Source of the DNA: Roseomonas sp. AR75
GTDB taxonomy: Bacteria > Pseudomonadota > Alphaproteobacteria > Acetobacterales > Acetobacteraceae
Direction of reading: 5' to 3'
DNA length: 64,000 nucleotides
Assembly (NCBI RefSeq): GCF_005222815.1
Contig: NZ_STGB01000001.1
Span: 1,116,001-1,180,000 of the forward strand
The translations under genes and the position numbers were made by a program. The notes below the pieces were generated by a model that made no database searches, had not been told where the DNA came from, and saw only the letters and a program-made list of their open reading frames with translations. Below are positions 1 through 7,710 of the stretch, piece after piece; position 1 is the stretch's first letter; each line of letters begins with the position of its first letter.

Positions 1-688
1 CCCCGAGCACAAGGCGCTGCGCAGCCTGCCGGTGGACCAGACCGTGACGCTGATCGGCGAGGCCGGCAGTGCCTGGCTGGAGGTGGAGGCGCCGCAGGGC
101 AATCGCGGCTTTGCGCCGGCGGGCCTGCTGCGCCGCCAGGTGGCTGGTGCCAAGCCGCCGCAGCAGGTGACGGAGATGTTCCCATGGCGGAACGTCGAGC
201 GGGTGAACCGCGATCCGAAGATGCTGCACCCGGCGTTCCGCAACCGCGCGCTGCGCACCGTCGCGCGGCTGAATGCGGAGGGCCTTCCCTTCGGCATCTA
301 TGAGGGGCTGCGCGCCCCCTGGCGGCAGAACCACCTGTATGCCTCCGGCCGGTCCCGCCCCGGGCGCATCCTGACGCCGGTGCAGGCGTGGGAGAGCCTG
401 CACCAGTTCGGCCTGGCGGCGGATTTCGTGCTCGCGCTCGAAGGCCGCTGGTCCTGGGACGACGACGAGAAGCACGCGCCGATGTGGGACCGGCTGGAGG
501 CGATCGGCGCCGATGAGGGCCTCGTCTCCCGCCCCGGCGAGCGGCCGCACCTGCAGCTTGCCGATGTCGGCATCGGCGACCTGAAGGCCGGCAAGCTGCC
601 GCCCAACACCGACGCCGCCTGGACGACCGCCTTCACCTGGATCGTCGAAAGCTGGGACGGCAAGCCGGGCGCGCCCAAGCTGCGCTGA
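1..688 (+). CDS. M15-family peptidase (D-Ala-D-Ala carboxypeptidase / endolysin-like), 5' end missing
   Basis: The reading frame is already open at base 2, so the true start lies outside the window. The first ~35 visible residues look like a bacterial SH3-type domain (pattern of Gly and Trp around WLEVEAPQG). The rest carries the M15 zinc motif SLHQFGLAAD (nt about 395-424), in which H and D are ligands, and the third ligand in RPHLQL (nt about 542-559). M15 enzymes cleave peptide stems of peptidoglycan, so a cell-wall hydrolase is expected; the SH3 region would bind wall. No signal peptide can be judged because the N-terminus is missing. It ends 9 bp before the convergent racemase gene. Substrate specificity (LD- versus DD-cleavage) cannot be read from the sequence. 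Confidence 0.8.
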   Translation, partial: PEHKALRSLPVDQTVTLIGEAGSAWLEVEAPQGNRGFAPAGLLRRQVAGAKPPQQVTEMFPWRNVERVNRDPKMLHPAFRNRALRTVARLNAEGLPFGIYEGLRAPWRQNHLYASGRSRPGRILTPVQAWESLHQFGLAADFVLALEGRWSWDDDEKHAPMWDRLEAIGADEGLVSRPGERPHLQLADVGIGDLKAGKLPPNTDAAWTTAFTWIVESWDGKPGAPKLR

Positions 689-697
689 GCGGCGGCG

Positions 698-1372
698 CTA
701 CTCCGCGGCGGCTGCGAGCGCCGGCCGGCCGGCGATCACCGCCTGCAGCGCCAGCGCCGCGGCGGCCTGGCAAGGTTCGATCACCGGCACGCCGCAGGCT
801 GCCTCGACGGCGGCGCGATGCCCGGCCATGCCGGCGCAGCCCAGCACCACCGCCTCCGCCCCGGCGGCGACCAGGCGGCGCGCGGTGTCGCAAAGCGCCG
901 CGCGCGGCGCGACGGGATCAGTCAGCACCTCCATCGCCAGGTTCATGGGGATGTGGCCGGCGACACGGCCCTCCACGCCCATGGCGGCGAGCGCGCGGCG
1001 CTGGCGCTGGATGGACGGCTCGGCGAAGGCGATGATGCCGAAGCGGTCGGCGCGCGCCAGCGCCGCGGCGATCGCGCTGCGCAGCGGCCCGAAGACCGGG
1101 GCGCGGGTGACGGTGCGCACCGCATCCACGCCAGGGTCCGAGACGCAGGCGATCACATAGGCGGCCGCGCTCTCGCGCTCCACCAGGCGGCAGAGCGGCT
1201 CGGCCACGGAGAACCAGTCGCGCCAGGTGATGACGGCGGGCGGGCCGTCGTCGAGCTGCGTCACCTCGAAGCGCGGCAGGCCGGGCGCGGCGAAGCCGGC
1301 GAGCGCCTCTGCGATGCCGTCCGTGCAGCTTCGCGTGGAGTTCGGGTTCACCACCAGGATGCGCTCGGCCAT
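698..1372 (-). CDS. Asp/Glu/hydantoin racemase family protein
   Basis: A 224-aa protein opening with the family signature ILVVNPNST. It keeps both catalytic-type cysteines of the hydantoin/aspartate racemase fold, C76 in the segment ACVSDPG and C179 in LGCAGM. Members interconvert stereoisomers of amino acids or 5-substituted hydantoins in the cytoplasm by a two-base Cys mechanism. The ATG at 1372 is chosen because the family N-terminus begins four residues later; a longer in-frame extension upstream would run into the promoter region of the divergent gene. It is divergent from another racemase-superfamily gene at 1472. The exact substrate is unknown. Confidence 0.85.
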   Translation of the reverse strand: MAERILVVNPNSTRSCTDGIAEALAGFAAPGLPRFEVTQLDDGPPAVITWRDWFSVAEPLCRLVERESAAAYVIACVSDPGVDAVRTVTRAPVFGPLRSAIAAALARADRFGIIAFAEPSIQRQRRALAAMGVEGRVAGHIPMNLAMEVLTDPVAPRAALCDTARRLVAAGAEAVVLGCAGMAGHRAAVEAACGVPVIEPCQAAAALALQAVIAGRPALAAAAE

Positions 1373-1471
1373 GGGCGGTCCTTTTCGCGGAATGGACCGG
1401 AGCCTAGGGCAGCCGCGATGCGGTTGGAACCGGCGCTGGCCGGCACGGCTGCAGGCTGGCAGGCTGTGCGG
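1373..1471. promoter_or_regulatory. Divergent intergenic region between two racemase-superfamily genes
   Basis: A 99-bp gap separates the two divergent starts and must hold both promoters. No convincing -35/-10 pair or operator palindrome could be recognised by eye. If the downstream gene instead starts at the in-frame ATG at 1418, the gap shrinks to 45 bp. Confidence 0.4.
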
Positions 1472-2236
1472 ATGGAGACACCGCCGCTCAATGCCCGTTT
1501 CACCCTTGCGGCACGCCTGCTGATGGGCGTGGTGGTGCCGGCCACCAACGTCACGACCGAAGCCGAGATGGCCGATCTGCGCCCGCATGGCGTGGCGAAT
1601 GCGACGGCACGCATCGCCAATCCCGACCGCGCCGTGTCATCGGATGCGGACGTTGCCGAGGTGCGGGCGGCCATGGTGGCGGGGCTGATGGGCGCGCTGG
1701 ACACGCTGGCGCCAGCCAGGCCCGATCATGTCGCGATCGGCGTGATGGTGGAGAACTTCGCCGGCGGCGGCCCCGCGGGCGAGGCGCTGCTGGCCGAGGC
1801 CGCGGCGCGCGTCGGCTGCCCGGTGACGGCACCGACGCATGCTTCGCTGGCCGCGCTGGCGGCGCTGGACGTGACTCGCGTCGCCCTGCTGACGCCGTTC
1901 TTTCCCGCCGGCGACGCGGCGGCGAGGGCCTTCCTGGAGGAAGCGGGGATCGTGGTGCCCCGGGTGCTCGGGCTGCGCGCGCCCGGCCCGGCCGCGATCG
2001 GCCGCATCACGGCCGAGAGGCTGCGCGAGGCGGTGCGCGAACTGGACGGGCCGGATGTGCAGGCCGTGATGCAGGTCGGAACCAACCTGCCCTTCGCCGC
2101 GGTGGCGCTTGCGGCGGAGGCGGAGCTCGGCAAGCCGGTGCTCGCGACCAACCCGGTGACCTACTGGCATGCGCTGCGCCAGGCTGGCGTCGCGCCGACC
2201 ATGCCTGGAGCCGGGCGGCTGTTCTCGCTCACCTAG
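1472..2236 (+). CDS. Arylmalonate decarboxylase / maleate isomerase-like protein lacking the usual catalytic cysteines
   Basis: A 254-aa member of the Asp/Glu racemase superfamily, recognisable from GVVVPATNVTTEAEM near residues 19-33 and the second-half segment MQVGTNLPFA at 200-209. Maleate cis-trans isomerases and arylmalonate decarboxylases of this fold use one or two cysteines placed after the mid-domain strand and in a SCTN-like motif. Here the second position reads VGTN (G203) and the first region reads VMVENF, so both cysteines are absent; the only Cys is C116. The ATG at 1472 fits the family N-terminus; ATG 1418 is an alternative. Function may differ from either named enzyme. Confidence 0.75.
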   Translation: METPPLNARFTLAARLLMGVVVPATNVTTEAEMADLRPHGVANATARIANPDRAVSSDADVAEVRAAMVAGLMGALDTLAPARPDHVAIGVMVENFAGGGPAGEALLAEAAARVGCPVTAPTHASLAALAALDVTRVALLTPFFPAGDAAARAFLEEAGIVVPRVLGLRAPGPAAIGRITAERLREAVRELDGPDVQAVMQVGTNLPFAAVALAAEAELGKPVLATNPVTYWHALRQAGVAPTMPGAGRLFSLT

Positions 2237-2447
2237 GGCGGCCTGCCGCGTTGCAACGCGGACACCGGAGCGCGGCGGCGCGTGCGGGCATCGGCGGCGG
2301 AACGGCAAGCTTGATCGAGCCCTGCCAAAGCCCCATGATGCACTGCACAACGGCGCTGCCTCTCCGGTGGATGGATGGCGGGCGGATGTTCCGCCCCGCC
2401 CTTCGTCCCGGTCTGATCGGGGCGAACAATGCCGGAAGGAACGCCAT

Positions 2448-2876
2448 ATGCGCTGGGAGCCCACCCGCTCGGCACCCGCCCTGCCCTATACCCCGCCCGA
2501 CAGCTTCTGGACCGCTGTCTGGCGCGGGGCGCGCAACCGCTGCCCCGTCTGCGGCGAGGGCAAGGTCTTCGACGGCTATCTGAAGGTCGTCCCAGCCTGT
2601 TCGCATTGCGGTGCGCCACTGGGACGGCTGCGGGCCGACGATGCGCCCCCCTATTTCACCATCTTCATCGCCGGGCATCTTCTGGTGCCGCCCGTGCTGT
2701 GGATCGAGAAGGCCTATCAGCCACCGATGTGGGTGCACATGATGGTCTGGCTGCCGCTGTTCACCATCGCCTGCATCCTGCTGCTGCGCCCGATCAAGGG
2801 CGCCACGGTGGGATGGATGACCCGGCTCGGCTTCACCGGCGCCGAGCATGGCGGCGATGCGGCGGACGGACGCTAG
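2448..2876 (+). CDS. DUF983 membrane protein with zinc-ribbon cysteines
   Basis: A 142-aa protein with two CxxC pairs (C32/C35 and C51/C54), a likely zinc ribbon, followed by two hydrophobic segments near residues 68-88 and 100-118. This is the DUF983 architecture, common in Alphaproteobacteria. The start at 2448 is supported by a GGAAGGA Shine-Dalgarno sequence about 8 bases upstream. It is followed 9 bp later by the UPF0262 gene and probably shares its transcript. The biochemical role of DUF983 is not established. Confidence 0.85.
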   Translation: MRWEPTRSAPALPYTPPDSFWTAVWRGARNRCPVCGEGKVFDGYLKVVPACSHCGAPLGRLRADDAPPYFTIFIAGHLLVPPVLWIEKAYQPPMWVHMMVWLPLFTIACILLLRPIKGATVGWMTRLGFTGAEHGGDAADGR

Positions 2877-2885
2877 CAGGCGCGC

Positions 2886-3353
2886 ATGGCGGAGAAGGAC
2901 ATCGCCGGCATCGTCCTGCCGGACGCCCAGCCGCTGCCGAGCCCCTATGCGGAGGCCGACCGGCGGCAGGCCGTCGAGGATCTTCTCGCCGGCAATGTGT
3001 TCCGGCCGAAGGGGCTCTCCGGGCCTTTCGCGTTGCAGATCATGGTGCGCGAGGGGCGGCTGATCCTCGACATACGGGATGCGGAGGACCGGCCGCTGCA
3101 CGCGCTGGTCCTGGCGCTCGGCCCCTTCCGCAGGCTGATCAAGGACTATCACCTCGTGGTGGAAAGCCACGAGAAGGCCGTCGCGGAAGGCGCCAACGAG
3201 GCGCGCATCCAGGCGATCGACATGGGCCGTCGCGGCCTGCACAACGAAGGTGCCACGGTGCTGATGGAGCGCCTGGCAGGGCGGGTGGAACTGGATTTCG
3301 AGACGGCGCGGCGGCTTTTCACGCTGGTCTGCGCGCTGCATCAGCGGATCTGA
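2886..3353 (+). CDS. UPF0262 family protein
   Basis: A 155-aa soluble protein matching the conserved UPF0262 family of Alphaproteobacteria; the central segment RLIKDYHLVVESHEKAV and the following Ala-rich helix are diagnostic. Length is normal for the family. It lies directly downstream of the DUF983 gene. No catalytic motif or signal peptide is visible and the family function is unknown. No strong ribosome-binding site precedes ATG 2886, consistent with translation coupled to the upstream gene. Confidence 0.85.
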   Translation: MAEKDIAGIVLPDAQPLPSPYAEADRRQAVEDLLAGNVFRPKGLSGPFALQIMVREGRLILDIRDAEDRPLHALVLALGPFRRLIKDYHLVVESHEKAVAEGANEARIQAIDMGRRGLHNEGATVLMERLAGRVELDFETARRLFTLVCALHQRI

Positions 3354-3370
3354 CGCAGCGCGCATGCGCG

Positions 3371-3625
3371 TTACCGCCGCGGGCGCGGCTCGCCGCTGCG
3401 GGGATCGAGGCGCAACTCCACGCGACCGCCGTCCCGCGTGGCGTATTCCACCTCCCAGTAGCCATCCTCATCCCATTCGAACTCGCGCACATGCCCGAAA
3501 TCCGGTCGCTGCTCGACGGCGCGCAGGATCTCGGAGGCGGGCCGCGCATCCGGCGGCGGGGCAGCGAAGGCAGGCATCGCCATCATCAGGGCAGTGGCGG
3601 CGGTGGCCAGCAGGGTGCGAGGCAT
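3371..3625 (-). CDS. Small exported PepSY-like protein
   Basis: An 84-aa protein with a clear signal peptide (hydrophobic stretch ending in AMPAFA, residues about 5-21) followed by a short domain with the PepSY-like pattern of alternating charged residues (EWDEDGYWEVEY) and a basic C-terminus. PepSY proteins are periplasmic and are thought to inhibit peptidases or act as regulators. ATG 3625 is chosen because it gives a complete signal peptide. It is divergent from mtnA, with 82 bp between the starts. It stands alone on this strand. Confidence 0.65.
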   Translation of the reverse strand: MPRTLLATAATALMMAMPAFAAPPPDARPASEILRAVEQRPDFGHVREFEWDEDGYWEVEYATRDGGRVELRLDPRSGEPRPRR

Positions 3626-3707
3626 GGCATGGGCTCCCGGATCGTTCGTTGTCGCCCAACAACCGGCCAAGGCGGGCAGGGTTGCCCAGGCCTGACAGGA
3701 GCCCCGG

Positions 3708-4805
3708 ATGAAGATCGACGGCATCCACTACCGCAGTGTCTGGGTGGACAAGGATGACGGCTGGTCCGTCCGGATCTTCGACCAGACCAGGCTGCCCTGG
3801 GCCATCGACATCCTGCGCCTGACGGATGTGGATCAGGCCGCCCATGCCATCCGTTCCATGCAGACGCGCGGCGCCCCGCTGATCGGCGCCGTCGCGGCCT
3901 ATGGCGTGGCACTGGCGATGCGCGCGGATGCCTCGACCGCGCATCTGGATCGCGTGGTGGAGATGCTGGGGAAGACCCGTCCGACCGCGATCAACCTGCG
4001 CTGGGCGCTGGATCGCATGCGGGCCGTGCTGCACAACATGGCGCCGGCCGACCGCGTCGCGGCGGCGTACGCCGAGGCTGCGGCGATCTGCGACGACGAT
4101 GTCGAGACCTGCCGGAAGATCGGCGAGAACGGCCTGGCCCTGCTGCAGGAGATCGCCGCGCGCAAGGGCCCGGATCAGCGCGTGAACGTGCTGACCCACT
4201 GCAATGCGGGCTGGCTCGCGACGGTGGATTACGGCACGGCGCTCAGCCCGATCTTCCAGGCGCATGATGCCGGGATGAAGGTGCATGTGTGGGTGGACGA
4301 GACGCGGCCGCGCAACCAGGGCGCCGCGCTGACCGCCTTCGAACTGGTCAAGCACGGCGTGCCGCACACGGTGGTGGCCGATAATGCCGGCGGGCACCTG
4401 ATGCAGCATGGCGAGGTCGATATCTGCATCGTCGGCACCGACCGCGTCACCCGCCAGGGCGACGTCGCCAACAAGATCGGCACCTATCTTAAGGCGCTGG
4501 CGGCGCGCGACAACGGCGTGCCCTTCTGGGTGGCTCTGCCGCATTCGACCCTCGACATGCGCGTGCGCGACGGGGTCGCGGAGATCCCGATCGAAGAGCG
4601 CGCCGGGGCCGAGGTGACCGACCTGACCGGCCGCACTGCCGATGGCCGGATCGAGACGATCCGCGTCGTCGCCGAAGGCAGCCCGGCCGCCAACCCGGCC
4701 TTCGATGTCACGCCGGCACGCCTCGTCACCGGCCTGATCACCGAGCGCGGCCGCACGGAGGCAAGCGAGGCGGCCCTGCTGGCGCTCTATCCGGAGAAGG
4801 CGTGA
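3708..4805 (+). CDS. mtnA: S-methyl-5-thioribose-1-phosphate isomerase
   Basis: A 365-aa MtnA, which isomerises methylthioribose-1-phosphate to methylthioribulose-1-phosphate in the methionine salvage pathway. The catalytic pair is present: C165 in LTHCNAGWLAT and D245 in VGTDRV, with the conserved GDVANKIGTY following at 251-260. The N-terminal RGAPLIG motif (residues 54-60) is also typical and separates the family from eIF2B regulatory subunits. Start ATG 3708 is preceded by GGAGCCC. No other methionine-salvage gene (mtnK, mtnP, mtnB) is in the window, so the gene is unlinked from the rest of the pathway here. Confidence 0.93.
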   Translation: MKIDGIHYRSVWVDKDDGWSVRIFDQTRLPWAIDILRLTDVDQAAHAIRSMQTRGAPLIGAVAAYGVALAMRADASTAHLDRVVEMLGKTRPTAINLRWALDRMRAVLHNMAPADRVAAAYAEAAAICDDDVETCRKIGENGLALLQEIAARKGPDQRVNVLTHCNAGWLATVDYGTALSPIFQAHDAGMKVHVWVDETRPRNQGAALTAFELVKHGVPHTVVADNAGGHLMQHGEVDICIVGTDRVTRQGDVANKIGTYLKALAARDNGVPFWVALPHSTLDMRVRDGVAEIPIEERAGAEVTDLTGRTADGRIETIRVVAEGSPAANPAFDVTPARLVTGLITERGRTEASEAALLALYPEKA

Positions 4806-4852
4806 CGCCCGGCGCGCGCCAGGCATAATCGGCGCGGATGCCGGAGGAGCGG

Positions 4853-5533
4853 ATGTCGGGTGCGTTGCTGACCCTGGAAGGGCTCGCGGCGATCGTGCGC
4901 CAGACGAGCGGGCTCGTCACCGGCCTGGTCGACGGCGTGGCGCATGCAACGCGCACGGGCCTGGCGGGCTACGACGCGCTAAGGGCGCGGCAGCTCCGCT
5001 CCCGCCTGCTCGACCTGCATGCCGAGGTCGCGCGCTTCCAGATGCTGATGAACAGCTCCGTACGCCGCAGCCTGGCGGACTACCTGCGCGAATGGGCGGA
5101 GACGGCGCGGCTGCATTCGCGCTCCGACCTGCTGGACGCCGCGGCGCGGGACGCGGCCCTTCACAAGGCCTTCGCCGCGAATCGCAGCCGCGGATTGCCG
5201 GTGCCGAGCCAGGCCGACTTCGACGCGCGCCTCGATGCCGCCTGGGGAAGGCTTCGCAAGGCCATGGCCGAGGCCGGCGCAGAGGCCGCGGCAATCCTGA
5301 AGGACATGGAGGCCGAGCGGAGCGACGCGATCCTGGATGCGAGCTGGACGGCGCTGATGCGTGGCTTCCACCAGCGCATCGGGATCTATGAGGAGCTCGC
5401 CGCCCTGCCCCCGCCCGTCACCAAGGCCGAGATCGGACGGCTGACCGAGGTGGCCGAGGCCTATGAGGCGCTGATCGCCAATCTCGAATCCGCCTCAGCC
5501 CGGCTGACCGCGCTGCTGCGCGAGGCCGGGTGA
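4853..5533 (+). CDS. Hypothetical helical protein
   Basis: A 226-aa protein of unknown family, rich in Ala, Leu, Arg and Glu and predicted by eye to be almost entirely alpha-helical, possibly coiled-coil, without signal peptide or membrane span. ATG 4853 is preferred over ATG 4838 because GGAGG lies five bases before it. It follows mtnA by 47 bp. An imperfect palindrome GCCCGGCGCGCGCCAGGC sits in that gap. Its 3' end overlaps the 3' end of a small convergent gene by 39 bp. No function is proposed. Confidence 0.7.
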   Translation: MSGALLTLEGLAAIVRQTSGLVTGLVDGVAHATRTGLAGYDALRARQLRSRLLDLHAEVARFQMLMNSSVRRSLADYLREWAETARLHSRSDLLDAAARDAALHKAFAANRSRGLPVPSQADFDARLDAAWGRLRKAMAEAGAEAAAILKDMEAERSDAILDASWTALMRGFHQRIGIYEELAALPPPVTKAEIGRLTEVAEAYEALIANLESASARLTALLREAG

Positions 5534-5737
5534 GAGATCCCGCCGACGCGGCTCGAGCAGCCAGAGGCCGCAGACCAGGGAGATGCCGCCGGCACCGGCG
5601 AGCAGCGCCGCAGCGAACAGCGGCAGGCCGCCCGGGAGGGTGGCATCCCCCATCACCAGGATCACGGTGAGAAGGATCGAGGCCAGGCCAAGGACGACGA
5701 GGCCGAGGGCGAAACGGGGCATTCCGGCGAATTCCAT
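5495..5737 (-). CDS. Small two-span membrane protein
   Basis: An 80-aa predicted inner-membrane protein with two hydrophobic segments (about residues 8-30 and 38-62) and a basic, polar C-terminal tail. No family recognised. ATG 5737 gives the full first helix; ATG 5722 (MPRFALG) is a possible shorter start. It overlaps the tail of the convergent hypothetical gene by 39 bp and is divergent from the amino-acid ABC operon. The hydrophobic pattern supports it as real, but short length and the overlap leave doubt. Confidence 0.5.
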   Translation of the reverse strand: MEFAGMPRFALGLVVLGLASILLTVILVMGDATLPGGLPLFAAALLAGAGGISLVCGLWLLEPRRRDLSPGLAQQRGQPG

Positions 5738-5915
5738 GGCAGTGGCTTCCTGCGATGCTCTGCCTTCTACGCAGGCAGGCTGGCGCCGAAGCGACGCGGA
5801 AAAGGCCGGATTGTGGCGCGTCGCGGGTGAATTCTCTGTAATTTCCACCCTGGGCGCGTGGCGCCCGGCCGGGCGGGGTGGAATCGTGCCGCACCGTTCG
5901 AACAGGGAGACAACG

Positions 5916-6752
5916 ATGCGGCAGACACTCACCGCGGCCCTTCTGTCCATGGCCCTCGCCGGCCCCGCCTTCGCCCAGGGGCAGGCGCCGCTGCGCTGCG
6001 CGGTGGACGGCACCTTCGCACCGCACGCCTTCCCGACGCTGCAGGGCGGCGTGCAAGGCTTCAACGTGGATCTGTTCCGCGAGGCGGCGAAGCGCATGGG
6101 GCGCGAGCTCACCATCGACAGCGCCAGCTTCTCGGGCCTGATCCCCGCGATGAATGCCGGCCGCTACGATTTCCTCTGCGCGCCCACCACGGCGACCGCG
6201 GAGCGGGCCGCGAACATGCTGTTCACCGAGGGCTACCTGTTCACCGCCTTCCAGTTCGGCATCCGCCGCGGCTCCGCACCGATCACCAGCCTCGAGGATC
6301 TCCGCGGCAAGGCGATCAGCGTGAACAAGGGCAGCGCCTATGACGCCTGGGCGCAGGCCAATGCGGCGCGCTACGGCTTCACCGTGCAGACCTACGACAC
6401 CCAGCCCGATGCGGTGCAGGCGGTGGTCAGCGGCCGCGCCTATGCCAATCTCGGCGGCAACACGGTGGTGCGCTACGCCGCCACCCGCACGCCGCAGCTG
6501 GTGCCCGATTTCGTGATCCGCGAGACGCGCGCGCATTGGTCGGCGCCGCTGCCGATGGGCGCCACGGCCCTGCGGGTGCAGTTGGAGAACGCGCTGGAGT
6601 GCATGAAGAAGGACGGCACCATCGCGCGGCTTTCGGAGAAGTGGTTCGGCGTGGCACCGGCGGCCGACGACGCCGAGAACACGGTGTTTCCCGGCACCGG
6701 CGTTCCCGGCCTGGCCGGCTACGACGCCACCCCGCGCGAGCCGAGGTGCTGA
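5916..6752 (+). CDS. Polar amino-acid ABC transporter substrate-binding protein
   Basis: A 278-aa periplasmic binding protein of the SBP_bac_3 family. Residues 1-20 form a signal peptide ending AFAQ. The body has the family landmarks: GFNVDLFREAAKRMG near 48-62, LIPAMNAGRYDF near 73-84, DLRGKAISVNKGSAYD near 128-143 and the C-terminal TIARLSEKWFG. AGGGAGA precedes ATG 5916 by five bases. Two permease genes follow after a 274-bp spacer, so this should deliver a polar amino acid or related small acid to them. The ligand is not predictable. Confidence 0.88.
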   Translation: MRQTLTAALLSMALAGPAFAQGQAPLRCAVDGTFAPHAFPTLQGGVQGFNVDLFREAAKRMGRELTIDSASFSGLIPAMNAGRYDFLCAPTTATAERAANMLFTEGYLFTAFQFGIRRGSAPITSLEDLRGKAISVNKGSAYDAWAQANAARYGFTVQTYDTQPDAVQAVVSGRAYANLGGNTVVRYAATRTPQLVPDFVIRETRAHWSAPLPMGATALRVQLENALECMKKDGTIARLSEKWFGVAPAADDAENTVFPGTGVPGLAGYDATPREPRC

Positions 6753-6780
6753 GCGTAGCAGCGGCGTCATGAGAGCTGGC

Positions 6781-6804
6781 GGCCCGCCGCACTTTCGGCG
6801 GGCC
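6781..6804 (+). repeat. Perfect inverted repeat (9-bp stem, 6-nt loop)
   Basis: GGCCCGCCG (6781-6789) pairs with CGGCGGGCC (6796-6804) around the loop CACTTT. It starts 29 bases after the stop of the binding-protein gene and may be an mRNA-stabilising or attenuating stem. Confidence 0.7.
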
Positions 6805-6921
6805 GAGGCCGCAACGGGTTCCCGCCAGCGTTGCTCCGCAACGCGTGCGGGGTCCCGGAACGCGGCCCGCGCACAAACCGACCGAGGAGCCGGGCTGAAC
6901 AGTGACCTGCGCGAAGCCAAG

Positions 6922-6999
6922 GCCGCGGAGCGGCCGCGTCAGGCCGGAGGCGTGCCTTCGGCCGCGGAGCGGCCGCGTCAGGCCGGAGGCGTGCCTTCG
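6922..6999. repeat. Tandem direct repeat, 2 x 39 bp
   Basis: The 39-bp unit at 6922-6960, beginning GCCGCGGAGCGGCCGCGTCA, is repeated without a mismatch at 6961-6999. The unit contains the self-complementary core CGGCCGCG. It ends 27 bp before the first permease start. Confidence 0.9.
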
Positions 7000-7026
7000 G
7001 CACGACGCGTCTGAGGGCAGCAAGAA

Positions 7027-7707
7027 TTGACCGGCTGGGAAGGCTTCGCGTTTTCCTTCCTGAACGCCCGGGTCGCGGCGGAGTACTGGCCGAAGATCCT
7101 GGAAGGGCTCGGCGTCACCATCGCGCTCGCGGCGCTGATCATCGTGAGCGGGCTGGCGCTCGGGCTGCTGCTCGCGGTGGTACGGACGCTCGGCATCCGA
7201 CCGCTGAACTGGGCGATCATCTTCGTGGTGGACCTGTTCCGCGCCCTTCCGCCGCTGGTGCTGATCGTCCTGATCTATTTCGGCCTGCCCGCCGCCGGCA
7301 TCGGCTTCTCCGGCTTCGCCGCCACCTGGCTGGCGCTGACGCTGGTGCTGATGGCCTTCGCCGAGGAGATCTTCTGGGGGTCGATCTGCGCCGTGCCGAA
7401 GGGGCAGTGGGAGGCTGGGCGCGCGCTCGGCCTGCATTTCCTGCCGACGATGCGGCTTATCGTGCTGCCGCAGGCGATCCGCATCGCCATCCCGCCGCTG
7501 ACCAACCGCACCATCGCCATCACCAAGGGCACTGCCCTGGGCTCCGTCGTGGCGGTCTCCGAGATCCTGGGCGCCGCGCAATCGGCCATGGCCTTTTCGG
7601 GCAACCCGACGCCGCTCATGCTCGGTGCCGTCGCCTATCTCGTGCTGTTCTTTCCCGTGGTCGTCCTCGGCCGCTGGATCGAGACGCGCTTCGCCTGGCG
7701 GCGCTGA
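7027..7707 (+). CDS. Amino-acid ABC transporter permease (HisM/GlnP type)
   Basis: A 226-aa inner-membrane permease with about five hydrophobic spans. The cytoplasmic EAA loop that docks the ATPase is present (EAGRALGLHFLPTMRLIVLP, near residues 129-148). It starts with TTG at 7027; no in-frame ATG exists near the family N-terminus. The gene is followed three bases later by the second permease, consistent with a heterodimeric channel. It works with the binding protein upstream. Confidence 0.88.
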   Translation: MTGWEGFAFSFLNARVAAEYWPKILEGLGVTIALAALIIVSGLALGLLLAVVRTLGIRPLNWAIIFVVDLFRALPPLVLIVLIYFGLPAAGIGFSGFAATWLALTLVLMAFAEEIFWGSICAVPKGQWEAGRALGLHFLPTMRLIVLPQAIRIAIPPLTNRTIAITKGTALGSVVAVSEILGAAQSAMAFSGNPTPLMLGAVAYLVLFFPVVVLGRWIETRFAWRR

Positions 7708-7710
7708 GCC

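Larger units (their letters stand above)
6753..7026. other. Structured spacer between binding-protein and permease genes
   Basis: A 274-bp non-coding spacer inside the amino-acid ABC operon. It holds a perfect 9-bp stem hairpin (6781-6804), a 7-bp stem hairpin with a 3-nt loop (6828-6844) and a 39-bp tandem duplication (6922-6999). No T-tract follows the hairpins, so a rho-independent terminator is not supported. Such intercistronic stems often stabilise the upstream mRNA, giving excess binding protein over permeases. Confidence 0.55.

Noticed and set aside
818..1471. Long N-terminal extension of the arylmalonate decarboxylase-like protein (in-frame from 818)
   Set aside because: It is antisense to the racemase gene and has no homology to the family, whose N-terminus starts just after 1472.
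6781..6804. Rho-independent terminator after the amino-acid binding-protein gene
   Set aside because: The stem is strong but no run of T follows, and the permease genes downstream need the same transcript.
6922..6999. Insertion-sequence ends or attachment site
   Set aside because: The 39-bp units are directly adjacent, with no transposase or integrase and no target duplication around them.
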